Positions 27,334-36,340 of a stretch of DNA of 64,000 nucleotides are shown one piece after another (the first letter of the stretch is position 1; every line of letters begins with the position of its first letter). The translations under genes were made by a program, and so were the position numbers. The notes below the pieces were generated by a model. It was not told where the DNA came from and searched no databases. It was given only the letters and a program-made list of their open reading frames with translations. Source of the DNA: Methylocaldum sp. 14B (lineage in GTDB: Bacteria > Pseudomonadota > Gammaproteobacteria > Methylococcales > Methylococcaceae); assembly GCF_002005105.1 (NCBI RefSeq), contig NZ_MSCV01000028.1, forward strand, positions 21,997 through 85,996, read 5' to 3'.

Positions 27334-28380
27334 CTACACGCCGACTGGACCAAAGTGGAACCCATAATTGACGTGACTCAATACCAATTTGTTGATGCAG
27401 CGGACCGTTACCTTCTGCCCTGCTATGGGACGACCAAACAAGGCGAAGTTCGGGATCGACTTGGCCTGTTCATATTCCCGCATTTGCGGGAAACGTCGAT
27501 ATGAAATTCCATACGCCGCCTCGAAAGGCATACTGCCCGTTCGGAGCAAACTAAAGTATGACGAATAGATCAGTCCGTCGTACCCGGCCACATGCGCCGC
27601 CTTAGCTATTTCTCGGGAGATCGGATAGGAATGCTTTCCTGCCAGAAACAGCATATGGACGGCCATATCGAGGCTATCAAACTCCGTGACATGTTCCTCT
27701 GGCAAGACATAAGAAAGATCCAGGAGCTTTAAGGTCCTCGTCGGCGCTAGCGAAGCGACGTAGATTTCGTCCTCTGCCGTTACCCGGCACTCATGCACAC
27801 ATACTTCAAGGTCCTGAGATCCGTACATGACCGGGAGGTCGGTGGAGTCCAAACGTCCTGTGCCCAGGAACTCTGTCGGTGGAGTGTCGTATTCCGCCTC
27901 CTCAGTCGGCACTTTCGGCGCCTTGCGGATACGATAGAACAAGCGGCTCTCATCGAGTTCAACTAACGGATACTCGTTAATGATCCGCTGGATGATCGCA
28001 GCTCGAGAGTGCCCCTCCTGAAGCGCCTTGAGAGGCTCAACCTCACCCACCATCCATAAGCGAGGCCCGTAGCAGAAGAAGCCGACTCCGAGCGTGTTGC
28101 TGATCAGTTCGATGTCCTTCTTAAACCGAGCAGCAGTCGAGATGCTCGTTTTCTGATGTTCGTTGAATTGGACGATCGGCGCTGCGCCATAGTCGCACTT
28201 ATGCAGAGTTCCCCACACGAAAAACCTATGAGCAAGCGCTTCAACTCTCTCTTTTGTTAGTTTTCGCCCGGAAGCTTGACCGCAGTTCTGGCACTTAGAA
28301 TCGTCTGCGTCGCCGATTCGTTCGGCATCCAGTCTCAGGCCCTGATCGGAAAAGCAGTTCGAACACAAAACGAAGCTCAT
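27334..28380 (-). CDS. RES-domain protein with N-terminal zinc ribbon
   Basis: A 348-residue protein. The N-terminus has two CxxC pairs (C6/C9 and C30/C33), a small zinc ribbon. The middle holds a helical region similar to HEPN/RES N-terminal domains. The C-terminal half is a RES domain (LFYRIRKAP; FLGTGRLDSTDLPVMYGSQD; VCVHECRVTAEDEIYVASL) with the conserved arginine, tyrosine and glutamate positions. RES proteins degrade NAD+ or act as ADP-ribosyltransferases. No Xre-type antitoxin is adjacent; instead an HEPN-like gene follows. Defence or self-intoxication is possible. Confidence 0.75.
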   Translation of the reverse strand: MSFVLCSNCFSDQGLRLDAERIGDADDSKCQNCGQASGRKLTKERVEALAHRFFVWGTLHKCDYGAAPIVQFNEHQKTSISTAARFKKDIELISNTLGVGFFCYGPRLWMVGEVEPLKALQEGHSRAAIIQRIINEYPLVELDESRLFYRIRKAPKVPTEEAEYDTPPTEFLGTGRLDSTDLPVMYGSQDLEVCVHECRVTAEDEIYVASLAPTRTLKLLDLSYVLPEEHVTEFDSLDMAVHMLFLAGKHSYPISREIAKAAHVAGYDGLIYSSYFSLLRTGSMPFEAAYGISYRRFPQMREYEQAKSIPNFALFGRPIAGQKVTVRCINKLVLSHVNYGFHFGPVGV

Positions 28381-28705
28381 TTAGGTTCCTTGGCCCAACT
28401 TAAAGTCGACCTCAAAAACGAGATCTAATCTGGAATTGGAAAATATCCAACGTTTTGCTTTGCATCAATCGTGATACCTAATCCGGAAGGCCAAATAATC
28501 CGAATCGGGAGAAGGAGTCGCGCTTTATTATTTTGCTTACGCCACGCTCACGGCGTTCGTTTCCCACCGCGTTTTCATTTCGCCCAACAGTACGGTAGAT
28601 CAAGAATCCTTTCCCGACACGACTGCCGGCAATGGATGGCCGACCTACGACTTTGCCGGAAACGCAGAGTCTGTCCTGAGCGAAGCCGAAGGGCTTATTC
28701 CGGCC
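28381..28705. other. Intergenic, repeats only
   Basis: No gene supported. It includes GGCCGACCTAC (about 28638), CTGTCCTGAGCGAAGCCGAAGG (about 28672-28693) and a short CGCCACGCTCACGGCG stretch (about 28541). These are members of dispersed repeat families also seen near 3600, 18250 and 29080. Confidence 0.45.
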
Positions 28706-28897
28706 TAGAGCATTTTCCGATTCGGTGTCAGAGAGCCCGATATGTAGGTCGGCAATCCCTTCCCAATCGCAAACGGTCGCTTTAGTCGCGACCCTTCCGA
28801 CAAAATCCTTTGCCGAGCCGATAAGTCGGCAAGGGATTGCCGACCTACGTTCTTCCCGCCCGACACGAAGCCGTACATCGGGATGAAAAACGCTCTA
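28706..28897. mobile_element. 192-bp composite MITE-like element with TAGAGCATTTTC ends
   Basis: Ends TAGAGCATTTTCC (28706-28718) and GAAAAACGCTCTA (28885-28897) are inverted. The interior has GTAGGTCGGCAATCCCTTCC, the linker CCAATCGCAAAC (28763-28774), the hairpin GGTCGC-tttagtc-GCGACC (28775-28793), CTTCC, and then GTCGGCAAGGGATTGCCGAC with GTAGGT ends (about 28824-28849). The layout parallels 18158-18428. Confidence 0.65.
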
Positions 28898-29020
28898 TGA
28901 GTCATATCGGCCTGTATTTTGACTTGTGCGGGGCAGTTTCCCATGGCGCGCCGCTATATAGCAGTGAAAAATGCTTAATTGCTCCGGCAGCTTAGTGGAA
29001 TCATGCCAATGATAGCTGGT

Positions 29021-29148
29021 ATAGGATGGGCTGAGCCTGCGCAGCCCATCGATCGCGAACGATGCCTGTCCTGAGCCCAGTCGAAGGGCCTGTCCTGAGC
29101 GAGTCGAAGGGCGCTTCCCGATGGTCGGCACATCCTACGGACTGCATT
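29021..29148. repeat. Composite palindromic repeat (GTAGGATGGGCTGAGC type)
   Basis: TAGGATGGGCTGAGCCTGCG with GCAGCCCATCGATCGCGAAC, then two tandem copies of CCTGTCCTGAGC...GTCGAAGGGC (about 29069-29110), ending CATCCTACG. It combines the GGATGGG palindrome with the CTGAGC-GTCGAAGG repeat. No gene. Confidence 0.55.
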
Positions 29149-29187
29149 TGTCGAAAATCGCTCTTTGTGCCATAGCAATAACAGCCG

Positions 29188-29413
29188 TGTCTTGAGCGCG
29201 GCTGTCGCCGGAGCCCAGGCGGGCGAATTGATCCATGAATACGTCTTGGCAATGTGCAAGAATCTGAAGGTATCCGATCTCGCCGGGACCATACACATCT
29301 ACCCGACCCTGGCGCAAATCAACCCCCGCCTGGCCGAGCAACGTCTCAAGGCTGGCCTGACCCCGACGGCAAAACGCTGGCTTAAATGCCTGTTTGGCTT
29401 GCGCGGCAACTAG
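29188..29413 (+). pseudogene. 3' fragment of a pyridine nucleotide-disulphide oxidoreductase
   Basis: The plus strand encodes LSAAVAGAQAGELIHEYVLA followed by SDLAGTIHIYPTLAQINPRL, the C-terminal dimerisation region of dihydrolipoamide-dehydrogenase or mercuric-reductase-like proteins (pattern GPHAGELI.EYVLAM ... GTIHIYPTLAE). The FAD and NAD domains are absent; upstream is only repeat sequence. It is a relic of a larger gene and is probably not expressed. Confidence 0.7.
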
Positions 29414-30109
29414 TAGTACAGCCGCAGCTGTTCCCGCCGGTGGCACCGATAATGGCAATCTCGAGCGCGGACTTCAGGCAGCAAAAACCCTACTCACTTC
29501 AGCGTCAGCACGAGCGTAACCCATTGAATCTACGATGATGAAAAAATCAAATCTGCGCGGATTCGAGCTGATAAGCTGGTTTAGATGACTTTTTCAACAC
29601 AATCGGCCAAAAGCCGCCAGTCGCCAAATCTCCGTGGACGGTCGGTTCCTTTGGAAAAATCGGCCATTTTGCGGCAGCGACGTGAAGTGCGACGCATCCC
29701 CAGCATATCCGCAGAGTTACTGATTCGGTAACTAGGGCTAGATCATGGCGTCCGAGAAGGATGACTACACGTCCAGCGAAACAGCGGAGTGATGAGGCGC
29801 TAACCGATTCGTCCAAACTTTCGTTTTTCTGCTCTCCCGCTAAGCGGCCGTTCAATTTCAAATGGCGTTTCTGTGTACGGCCTGTTACAAGCATGTCAGG
29901 ATTTTTTACAGAGCCCCAAAGATACAGAGGGAACCGCTGGGCGCGAGGCACTCTAAAGAGTTTTATTTCAAGGTCTTACGGTTAGTATTGGAGGCGATGG
30001 CCTAAATCCTGCTTGGCACTTCGAAGGTGCTAGGGGGTCGTTCCGAGGCGGTAGCGACGGTTTACCATCATGCTCACTCGTGAGCGCAGAATTAGGGAAA
30101 GTGAGACCA
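29414..30109. other. Intergenic, no convincing gene
   Basis: About 700 bp. A minus-strand frame of 134 codons (29547-29951) exists but shows no recognisable domain and has an irregular composition. I do not call a gene. The last part should hold the promoter of the exported protein at 30110. Confidence 0.4.
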
Positions 30110-30736
30110 ATGAAAACTCTGTGGATAATCGTTTGCCTAGTCGCTTCGTGCCTTGCCTGGGGAAGCGCGCATGCTCTACCGACGCTGCAGGTGACTAACG
30201 GCATATTGACCGGGGCCACCGGCGTCGAAGTCACCGTCAACAACGTGACCACGCTATACGATGTCACATTTCAGGGTGGGACCTGTGCCGGGTTGTTCAG
30301 CGGGTGCGATTCCAGCAACGATTTCGTGTTTAAGACGGAAGGGGAGGCATTGGCCGCCTCGCAAGCCTTATTGGACCAGGTCTTTTTGGACGGGGCCTTT
30401 GGCGCCTTCGATTCCGCCCCGGATACAACCGCGGGGTGCTCAGATTTCGTTCTTTGCATGGTGCTGACGCCCTATGATTTTGGGCTCACCGTAGGCGGGT
30501 TGGCCGATGTGGGTTTTGCACAAAATCTGTTTGGCCCGTTGGACGACGTTTCTGGTCTCCTGATTGTTTCCCCCTCGGACGACCTAACTTCCGAAAGCTT
30601 CATCTATGCCGTGTGGTCCCGCGTACCGACCAACAACGTCCCGGAGGCGCCGTCACCGGCGCTGGTGGGGGCGGGCATGATGGCCTATGCCGTTTTCCGC
30701 CGCCGGAGTTCGAGTCAGCGCAACCGCGCTCGGTAA
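30110..30736 (+). CDS. Exported protein with PEP-CTERM-like C-terminal anchor
   Basis: A 208-residue protein. The start at 30110 gives a signal peptide (MKTLWIIVCLVASCLAWGSAHA). The mature part contains four cysteines, including GGTCAGLFSGCDSSNDF. The C-terminus reads VPEAPSPALVGAGMMAYAVF then RRR, a close variant of the PEP-CTERM sorting signal (VPEP, hydrophobic helix, arginine cluster) recognised by exosortase systems. VPEAP instead of VPEP is atypical. The function of the mature domain is unknown. It stands about 600 bp upstream of the RTX/type I secretion operon. Confidence 0.7.
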   Translation: MKTLWIIVCLVASCLAWGSAHALPTLQVTNGILTGATGVEVTVNNVTTLYDVTFQGGTCAGLFSGCDSSNDFVFKTEGEALAASQALLDQVFLDGAFGAFDSAPDTTAGCSDFVLCMVLTPYDFGLTVGGLADVGFAQNLFGPLDDVSGLLIVSPSDDLTSESFIYAVWSRVPTNNVPEAPSPALVGAGMMAYAVFRRRSSSQRNRAR

Positions 30737-30820
30737 GTTCGACCAACAAGCTTCACACGCGCTGCGAGTCATCTGCGCGCGATATCCGAACCCGTGGTTG
30801 GGGCCGGGCGAGACGGGTGG

Positions 30821-30889
30821 GGAAGGTCGCGATTAAAGCGACGTTTGCGATTTGGAAGGGGTGGCGATTAACGCCACCGTTTGCGATTG
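30821..30889. repeat. Two linker-hairpin repeat units
   Basis: GGAAGGTCGC-gattaaa-GCGAC (30821-30842), linker GTTTGCGATTTGG (30843-30855), then the hairpin GGTGGCG-attaa-CGCCACC (30860-30878) and linker GTTTGCGATTG (30879-30889). The two stems in this single array differ from each other yet both are fully paired. Confidence 0.75.
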
Positions 30890-31355
30890 ATTCGGCCAGT
30901 GCGCCGACCGCCGGGACTCGTCGCCACGATAGGTTCTTTTGGGTGACCGGGATGCCACACAAGGGTTTCGTAAAAAAATCGCGACGCAACGCTGGATTTT
31001 TTGAACCTTTCTCGCTCGGAGGGAGAAATACCGATACAACGCGCCAGTGGGAGGTGCGGCGGGCGATGTCATGGCTGGGCCGGATAAACCGGCAAGCGCT
31101 TCGAGATCAGGGCCATGAAAGGGATGATCGGCCATGGCTCCGTTCAGGTTCTTGTGAGTGTACCGCCGGAGTTAGTCCGAGCGAAATCGGGAGGCGGGCC
31201 GAAACGATGATCCGGCACCGCATTTTGAGCCGAATCCCGATAAGAAGTTTCGGATGGAGCCGGATTAGGACGGGGCGTTCAATCCTTAACCCTAGTCCAC
31301 CGAAATTTCATACGGCGTTATCGAGTGATCATCAAAAATAATTAAGGAGAAAACC
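30890..31355. other. Intergenic upstream of the RTX operon
   Basis: No gene recognised. The final 12 bases hold a clear Shine-Dalgarno (AAGGAG) for the RTX gene. The promoter of the type I secretion operon should lie here, but I could not identify it. Confidence 0.4.
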
Positions 31356-34340
31356 ATGGGTATGTCCAACCTCGGCCGGAAACAGCCGGTACCCGCACCA
31401 GAAGTGCTTGCATTGGATCAGCTACCGTTCCGAGCCCCCTCGGAGAGCGGTCTGTCGACCGAAGATGTCCGACCGCTCGCTCTTACCGCAAGCGCAGACA
31501 TCACCGCCCAGACGGTCACCGGAACGTTCACACCTTCCACCGGGGTTCTGACGGCACTCGGTGATGCATTCGACAACACGATCGAATTCAGCCGCAATGC
31601 GGCCGGAACCATTCTCATCAATGGCGGCGCCGTTCCGGTCGGGGGCGGTACCGCGACCGTCGCCAACACGAGCCTGATTCAGGGATTTGGGCTGGGCGGA
31701 AACGACACCATCACGCTCGACGAAACAAACGGTGCTTTGCCCCGCGCCAACCTTTTCGGCGGCACGGGAAACGACACGCTGACCGGCGGCTCGGGCGGCG
31801 ACCAGCTCTTCGGGCAGGCGGGCGACGACGTCCTCTTCGGCAAAGGCGGCGTCGACTTTCTGTTCGGCGGTTCTGAAAACGATACGCTGACCGGCGGCGA
31901 CGGCGATGACCAGATGTTCGGCGAGGCCGGCAACGACCGTATGATCTGGAACCCGGGCGATGACAGCGATCTGATGGAGGGCGGAACCGGCATCGATACC
32001 GCGGAAGTGAACGGCGGCAACGGCGCCGAGGTGTTTACGGTAACCGCCAACGGATCGCGCGTCCGTTTCGATCGCCTCGACCCGGCCCCTTTCGCACTCG
32101 ATATCGGCACGACCGAGAATCTCGTCGTCAACATGAACGGCGGTAACGACACGTTTTCCGCAACCGGCAATCTAGCGACCCTCATCCAGATCACTGTCGA
32201 CGGCGGCGCCGGCGACGACACGATCCTGGGCAGCAACGGCGCCGACGTTCTCCTGGGCGGCGACGGCGACGACTTCATCGACGGTCAGCAGGGCAACGAC
32301 GTCGCCTTCCTCGGCGCCGGCAACGACGTATTCCAGTGGGATCCGGGCGACGGCAGCGACACCGTCGAAGGCCAGGCCGGCTTCGATACGATGCTGTTCA
32401 ACGGCAGCAACGTGGCCGAGAACATCGACATCGCCGCCAACGGCGGCCGCGTGCGCTTCTTCCGCAACGTCGGCAGCATCACCATGGACCTGGACGACGT
32501 CGAGCGGATCGATTTCAGGGCGCTGGGCGGCGCGGACAACATCGTGGTCAACGATCTGTCCGGCACGGACGTGACCGAAGTCAACATCGATCTCGCCGGA
32601 ACGCTCGGCGGAGCGGCGGGCGATGGGCAGGCCGATACGGTGGTCACGAACGGCACGGGCGGCAACGACATCATCGACGTGTTCGGCGCCGGGACATCGG
32701 CGTCGGTGGTCGGACTGGCGGCGCAGGTTAACATCGCCAACAGCGAAGGCGCCAACGATTCGCTCGTCATCAACGGCGGGGCAGGCGACGACGGGATCAC
32801 TGCGACCACCCTCCCGGCGGGCGTGATCAAGCTCGTGATCGACGGCGGCGCCGGCAACGACACGATCCTGGGCAGCCAGGGCGCCGACGTCCTCCTGGGT
32901 GGCGACGGTGACGACTTCATCGACGGCCAGCAGGGCAACGACGTCGCCTTGCTCGGCGCCGGCAACGACGTGTTCCAGTGGGATCCGGGCGACGGGAGCG
33001 ACACCGTCGAAGGCCAGGCCGGCTTCGACACGATGCTGTTCAACGGCAGCAACGCGGCCGAAAACATCGACATCGCCGCCAACGGCGGCCGCGTGCACTT
33101 CTTCCGCAACGTCGGCAGCGTCACCATGGACCTGAACGACGTCGAACAGATCGATTTCAACGCGCTGGGCGGTGCCGACAACATCGTGATCGGCGATCTC
33201 AGCGGGACGGACGTCACTCAGATCAACATCGACCTGAGAGGCACCGGCGGGGGCGGCGACGGCGCGGCGGACACGGTCACGGTGAACGCCACGAATGGCG
33301 CCGACGTGTTCGGCGTCGCGGGCGATGCCGGCGGAATTACCGTCTTCGGTCTGCCGAGCCAGGTGAACATTTCCGGCCAGGAGGTTGCGAACGATCGGTT
33401 GACGCTCAATGGTCTTGGCGGGGATGACGTCATCGATGCTACCGGTCTGGAGGCTGGCGCAGTCCAACTGACGATGAACGGCGGCCTCGGCGCCGACGTT
33501 CTACTCGGCAGCGAAGGGGACGATCTGTTCAACGGCGGAGACGGCAACGACCTCGCAATCATGGGCGCGGGCGACGACACCTTCGTCTGGAATCCGGGCG
33601 ACGACAACGACATCCTCGAAGGCCAGGCCGGCTTCGACACCATGCTGTTCAACGGCGCGAACGTCAGCGAAAACATCGATATCTCCGCCAACGGCGGCCG
33701 CGCGCGCTTCTTCCGCGACGTCGCCAACGTCACCATGGACCTGGACGACGTCGAGCGGATCGATTTCAGGGCGCTGGGCGGCGCCGACAACATCGTGGTC
33801 AACGATCTGTCCGGCACGGACGTGACCGAAGTCAACATCGATCTCGGCGCTTTCGGCGGCGGTAGCGACGGCCAGGCGGACACCATCTTCGTCAATGCGA
33901 CCCAGGGGGACGACGTCATAATCGTCGTGGGCGATGGCAACGGAGTCTCCGTGCTGGGTCTTGCGGCCCGGATCAACATCACGAATTTCGACCCGACAAT
34001 GGACCGCCTCGTGATCAACGGCCTCGCCGGCGATGACGTGATCGAGGCGTCGGGGTTGACGGTGGGCAGCATCCAGCTCACAGCCAATGGCGGCGATGAC
34101 GACGACGTGCTGATCGGCGGTGACGGCAATGACGTGCTGCTCGGCGGCGCCGGCGACGACGTGCTGCTGGGTGGCGCCGGACTCGATGTGCTCGACGGCG
34201 GCACCGGGGACAACGTTGTGATCCAGAGCCTGGTGAGCGGTTCGACCACGGAGGGTGCCGGGATTGCCCCTCTGGGTATTCCGGAGATCAGCCTGGTGGG
34301 CGTAGGCGCGGAGCTGCAACAGAACGAGTTTCTGATCTAG
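31356..34340 (+). CDS. RTX (haemolysin-type calcium-binding repeat) exported protein
   Basis: A 994-residue acidic protein with GGxGxDxUx nonapeptide repeats in several blocks (for example FGGTGNDTLTGGSGGDQLFG near residues 130-200 and GGDGNDVLLGGAGDDVLLGG near the C-terminus). These form calcium-binding beta-rolls. Between them lie three near-copies of a roughly 210-residue module starting with an RTX block and continuing FQWDPGDGSDTVEGQAGFDT. There is no N-terminal signal peptide, and no protease or lipase domain that I recognise; the chain ends NEFLI. Three genes for a type I secretion system follow, so it is the likely substrate. Its role may be adhesive or surface-layer-like. Confidence 0.88.
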   Translation: MGMSNLGRKQPVPAPEVLALDQLPFRAPSESGLSTEDVRPLALTASADITAQTVTGTFTPSTGVLTALGDAFDNTIEFSRNAAGTILINGGAVPVGGGTATVANTSLIQGFGLGGNDTITLDETNGALPRANLFGGTGNDTLTGGSGGDQLFGQAGDDVLFGKGGVDFLFGGSENDTLTGGDGDDQMFGEAGNDRMIWNPGDDSDLMEGGTGIDTAEVNGGNGAEVFTVTANGSRVRFDRLDPAPFALDIGTTENLVVNMNGGNDTFSATGNLATLIQITVDGGAGDDTILGSNGADVLLGGDGDDFIDGQQGNDVAFLGAGNDVFQWDPGDGSDTVEGQAGFDTMLFNGSNVAENIDIAANGGRVRFFRNVGSITMDLDDVERIDFRALGGADNIVVNDLSGTDVTEVNIDLAGTLGGAAGDGQADTVVTNGTGGNDIIDVFGAGTSASVVGLAAQVNIANSEGANDSLVINGGAGDDGITATTLPAGVIKLVIDGGAGNDTILGSQGADVLLGGDGDDFIDGQQGNDVALLGAGNDVFQWDPGDGSDTVEGQAGFDTMLFNGSNAAENIDIAANGGRVHFFRNVGSVTMDLNDVEQIDFNALGGADNIVIGDLSGTDVTQINIDLRGTGGGGDGAADTVTVNATNGADVFGVAGDAGGITVFGLPSQVNISGQEVANDRLTLNGLGGDDVIDATGLEAGAVQLTMNGGLGADVLLGSEGDDLFNGGDGNDLAIMGAGDDTFVWNPGDDNDILEGQAGFDTMLFNGANVSENIDISANGGRARFFRDVANVTMDLDDVERIDFRALGGADNIVVNDLSGTDVTEVNIDLGAFGGGSDGQADTIFVNATQGDDVIIVVGDGNGVSVLGLAARINITNFDPTMDRLVINGLAGDDVIEASGLTVGSIQLTANGGDDDDVLIGGDGNDVLLGGAGDDVLLGGAGLDVLDGGTGDNVVIQSLVSGSTTEGAGIAPLGIPEISLVGVGAELQQNEFLI
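32190..34090 (+). repeat. Three long internal DNA repeats in the RTX gene
   Basis: Equivalent positions, such as the codons for GQAGFDTMLFNG, recur at about 32380, 33022 and 33634, giving periods of about 642 and 612 bp. Long stretches are nearly identical, especially between copies one and two. Both periods are multiples of three, so gain or loss of a copy keeps the frame. Confidence 0.8.
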
Positions 34341-34570
34341 CGGGTCTCCTCTGATCCGATATGGCGGTTCGCCTGCGAAAGCCCGGTTGCCCTGCCTTGC
34401 CGCCGAAGGCGCCGGGCAGGCGCAGCCGGCCTGATTCCGGTCAGAACACGAGCGCTCATGTTTCGGGAAGGAACGAATGCCCGATCCGCAAGGCCCGGCT
34501 TGAAGGCTGCCCGCTCTAATTTCATGCGGAGCGTTGAGGGTATCCGTTCAGCCTCTACTTAGGAATTCGA
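34341..34570. other. Intergenic between RTX gene and ABC transporter
   Basis: About 230 bp with no gene. Several GC-rich inverted segments (around 34400-34430) could slow transcription, which would allow the RTX substrate to be made in excess of its exporter, but I see no clear terminator. Confidence 0.35.
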
Positions 34571-36340
34571 ATGGGTACCCACCAACCGCAACCACAACAC
34601 CAGGGTACATGGGTCCGGTCGGATCTGCGCCGGGCGCTGCAAACCTGCCGGACCTCCTTCTGGTCGGTAGGGTTCTTCAGTTTCTTCATCAACTTGCTGC
34701 TTCTGGTGCCGTCGATCTACATGCTGCAGGTCTACGATCGCGTGCTGAGCAGCGGCAGCGAGTCGACGCTCCTGATGCTGACGCTCATCGCGGTGTTCCT
34801 CTTCATCGTGATGGGCGGGCTGGAGTGGGTCCGTACCCAGATTCTGATCGTTACCAGCGCGCGTCTGGACAGTCTCCTGGGCGGGCGGGTTTTCGATGCG
34901 GTGTTCGCCCAGTCCCTCGCTTCCGGGGGCAGGATATCGTCCGCGCAGCCTTTGACCGACCTGCTACAAATCCGGCAGTTCCTAACCGGGCCGGGCCTCT
35001 TCGCGTTTTTTGACGCCCCCTGGTTTCCGGTTTATCTGGGGATGATGTTCCTGTTCCATCCGGTTTTCGGGGCAGTCGGCCTGATTTCGGCGTTCGTGCT
35101 GGCGGGCCTTGCTGTCTGGAACGAAGCGGCTACCCGCAAACACCTGCAGGAAGCCAACCGGCACGCCGTGGAGTCCAACCAGTTCACCCAGCGCAATCTG
35201 CGCAACGCGGAAGTGATCGAGGCCATGGGCATGCTGCCCCGGATGCGGACCCGCTGGCAGGACAAGCAGACCCTGTTGCTCGAGCTGCAAAGCCAGGCCA
35301 GTGCCAAGGGCGGCCTGATCGCCGCGCTGTCGAAGACTTACCGGCTGACCATCCAGTCGCTGATCCTTGGTCTCGGCGCCTATCTGGCCATCCACAGGGA
35401 GATCACACCGGGTTTGGTGATCGCGGGTTCCATACTGCTGGGCCGCGCCTTGGCGCCTCTGGACCTGATGATCAGCACCTGGCGGGGTTTTTCGCAGGCG
35501 CGGGCCGCTTACCAGCGGCTCGACGAACTGCTCAGCGCCGCCCCATACCGCGAACCGCCGATGCCGCTGCCCGCCCCGAGGGGTGAAATCCTCCTGGAAA
35601 GCGCCGCCGTCCAGCCGCCGGGCGCCTCCGCCCCGGTGCTCAAGGGCATCAGCCTTCGGATCGAACCGGGCACCGCACTGGGCGTGATCGGAGCCAGCGC
35701 CTCCGGCAAATCCACCCTGCTCCGCGCGATCCTGGGGCTTTATCCCGTAAGCCACGGGGCCATCCGGCTTGATGGCGCCGAAACCACCCAATGGGACCGG
35801 GAGGCGCTGGGCAACTACATCGGCTATCTGCCTCAGGACGTCGAACTTCTCGACGGCAGCATCGGCGAAAACATCGCGCGATTCGGCACCGTCGACCCCG
35901 ACAGGGTAGTGGCGGCCGCCCGCGCCGCCGGTATCCACGACATGATCTTGCGGCTGCCGGAAGGCTACGACACCAAAATCCTCGGCCACGGCAATATCCT
36001 CTCCGCCGGACAGCAGCAGCGGCTGGGATTGGCCCGCGCCTTGTTCGGCGACCCGAAGCTGGTGATCCTGGACGAGCCCAATTCCAACCTGGATCAGGAG
36101 GGTGAAAATGCCTTGGTCGCCGCCCTGGCCGAACTGAAGCGCAAAGGGTGCACCGTGATCGTGGTCACCCATCGCAAGAGCCTCCTGAGCCAGGTGGACA
36201 AGATCGTTCTGCTGGCGGAAGGTCTAGTGGCCGTGTCGGGACCGCGCGACCAGGTTCTGGCGAGCTTGCAGAATTCGACGCCGCGGCCGGCCGGCGGCCT
36301 CCGCCCCGTCGCGGCCGCTCCCGTCCACAATCCGTCTTGA
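34571..36340 (+). CDS. Type I secretion ABC transporter (PrtD/HlyB-like)
   Basis: A 589-residue half-transporter. The membrane domain has about six helices (first at FFSFFINLLLLVPSIYMLQV), without the N-terminal C39 peptidase-like domain of HlyB, so it is closest to the PrtD/AprD type. The ATPase has Walker A GASASGKST (374-382), signature LSAGQQQRLGLARAL and Walker B LVILDEPNSNLD. It energises export of the RTX protein from the cytoplasm. The start follows AGGAATTCGA; its stop overlaps the next gene (TGATG). Confidence 0.93.
   Translation: MGTHQPQPQHQGTWVRSDLRRALQTCRTSFWSVGFFSFFINLLLLVPSIYMLQVYDRVLSSGSESTLLMLTLIAVFLFIVMGGLEWVRTQILIVTSARLDSLLGGRVFDAVFAQSLASGGRISSAQPLTDLLQIRQFLTGPGLFAFFDAPWFPVYLGMMFLFHPVFGAVGLISAFVLAGLAVWNEAATRKHLQEANRHAVESNQFTQRNLRNAEVIEAMGMLPRMRTRWQDKQTLLLELQSQASAKGGLIAALSKTYRLTIQSLILGLGAYLAIHREITPGLVIAGSILLGRALAPLDLMISTWRGFSQARAAYQRLDELLSAAPYREPPMPLPAPRGEILLESAAVQPPGASAPVLKGISLRIEPGTALGVIGASASGKSTLLRAILGLYPVSHGAIRLDGAETTQWDREALGNYIGYLPQDVELLDGSIGENIARFGTVDPDRVVAAARAAGIHDMILRLPEGYDTKILGHGNILSAGQQQRLGLARALFGDPKLVILDEPNSNLDQEGENALVAALAELKRKGCTVIVVTHRKSLLSQVDKIVLLAEGLVAVSGPRDQVLASLQNSTPRPAGGLRPVAAAPVHNPS

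Noticed and set aside
29547..29951. Minus-strand frame of 134 codons
   Set aside because: No domain, no start signal and it lies in a repeat-rich decayed region.
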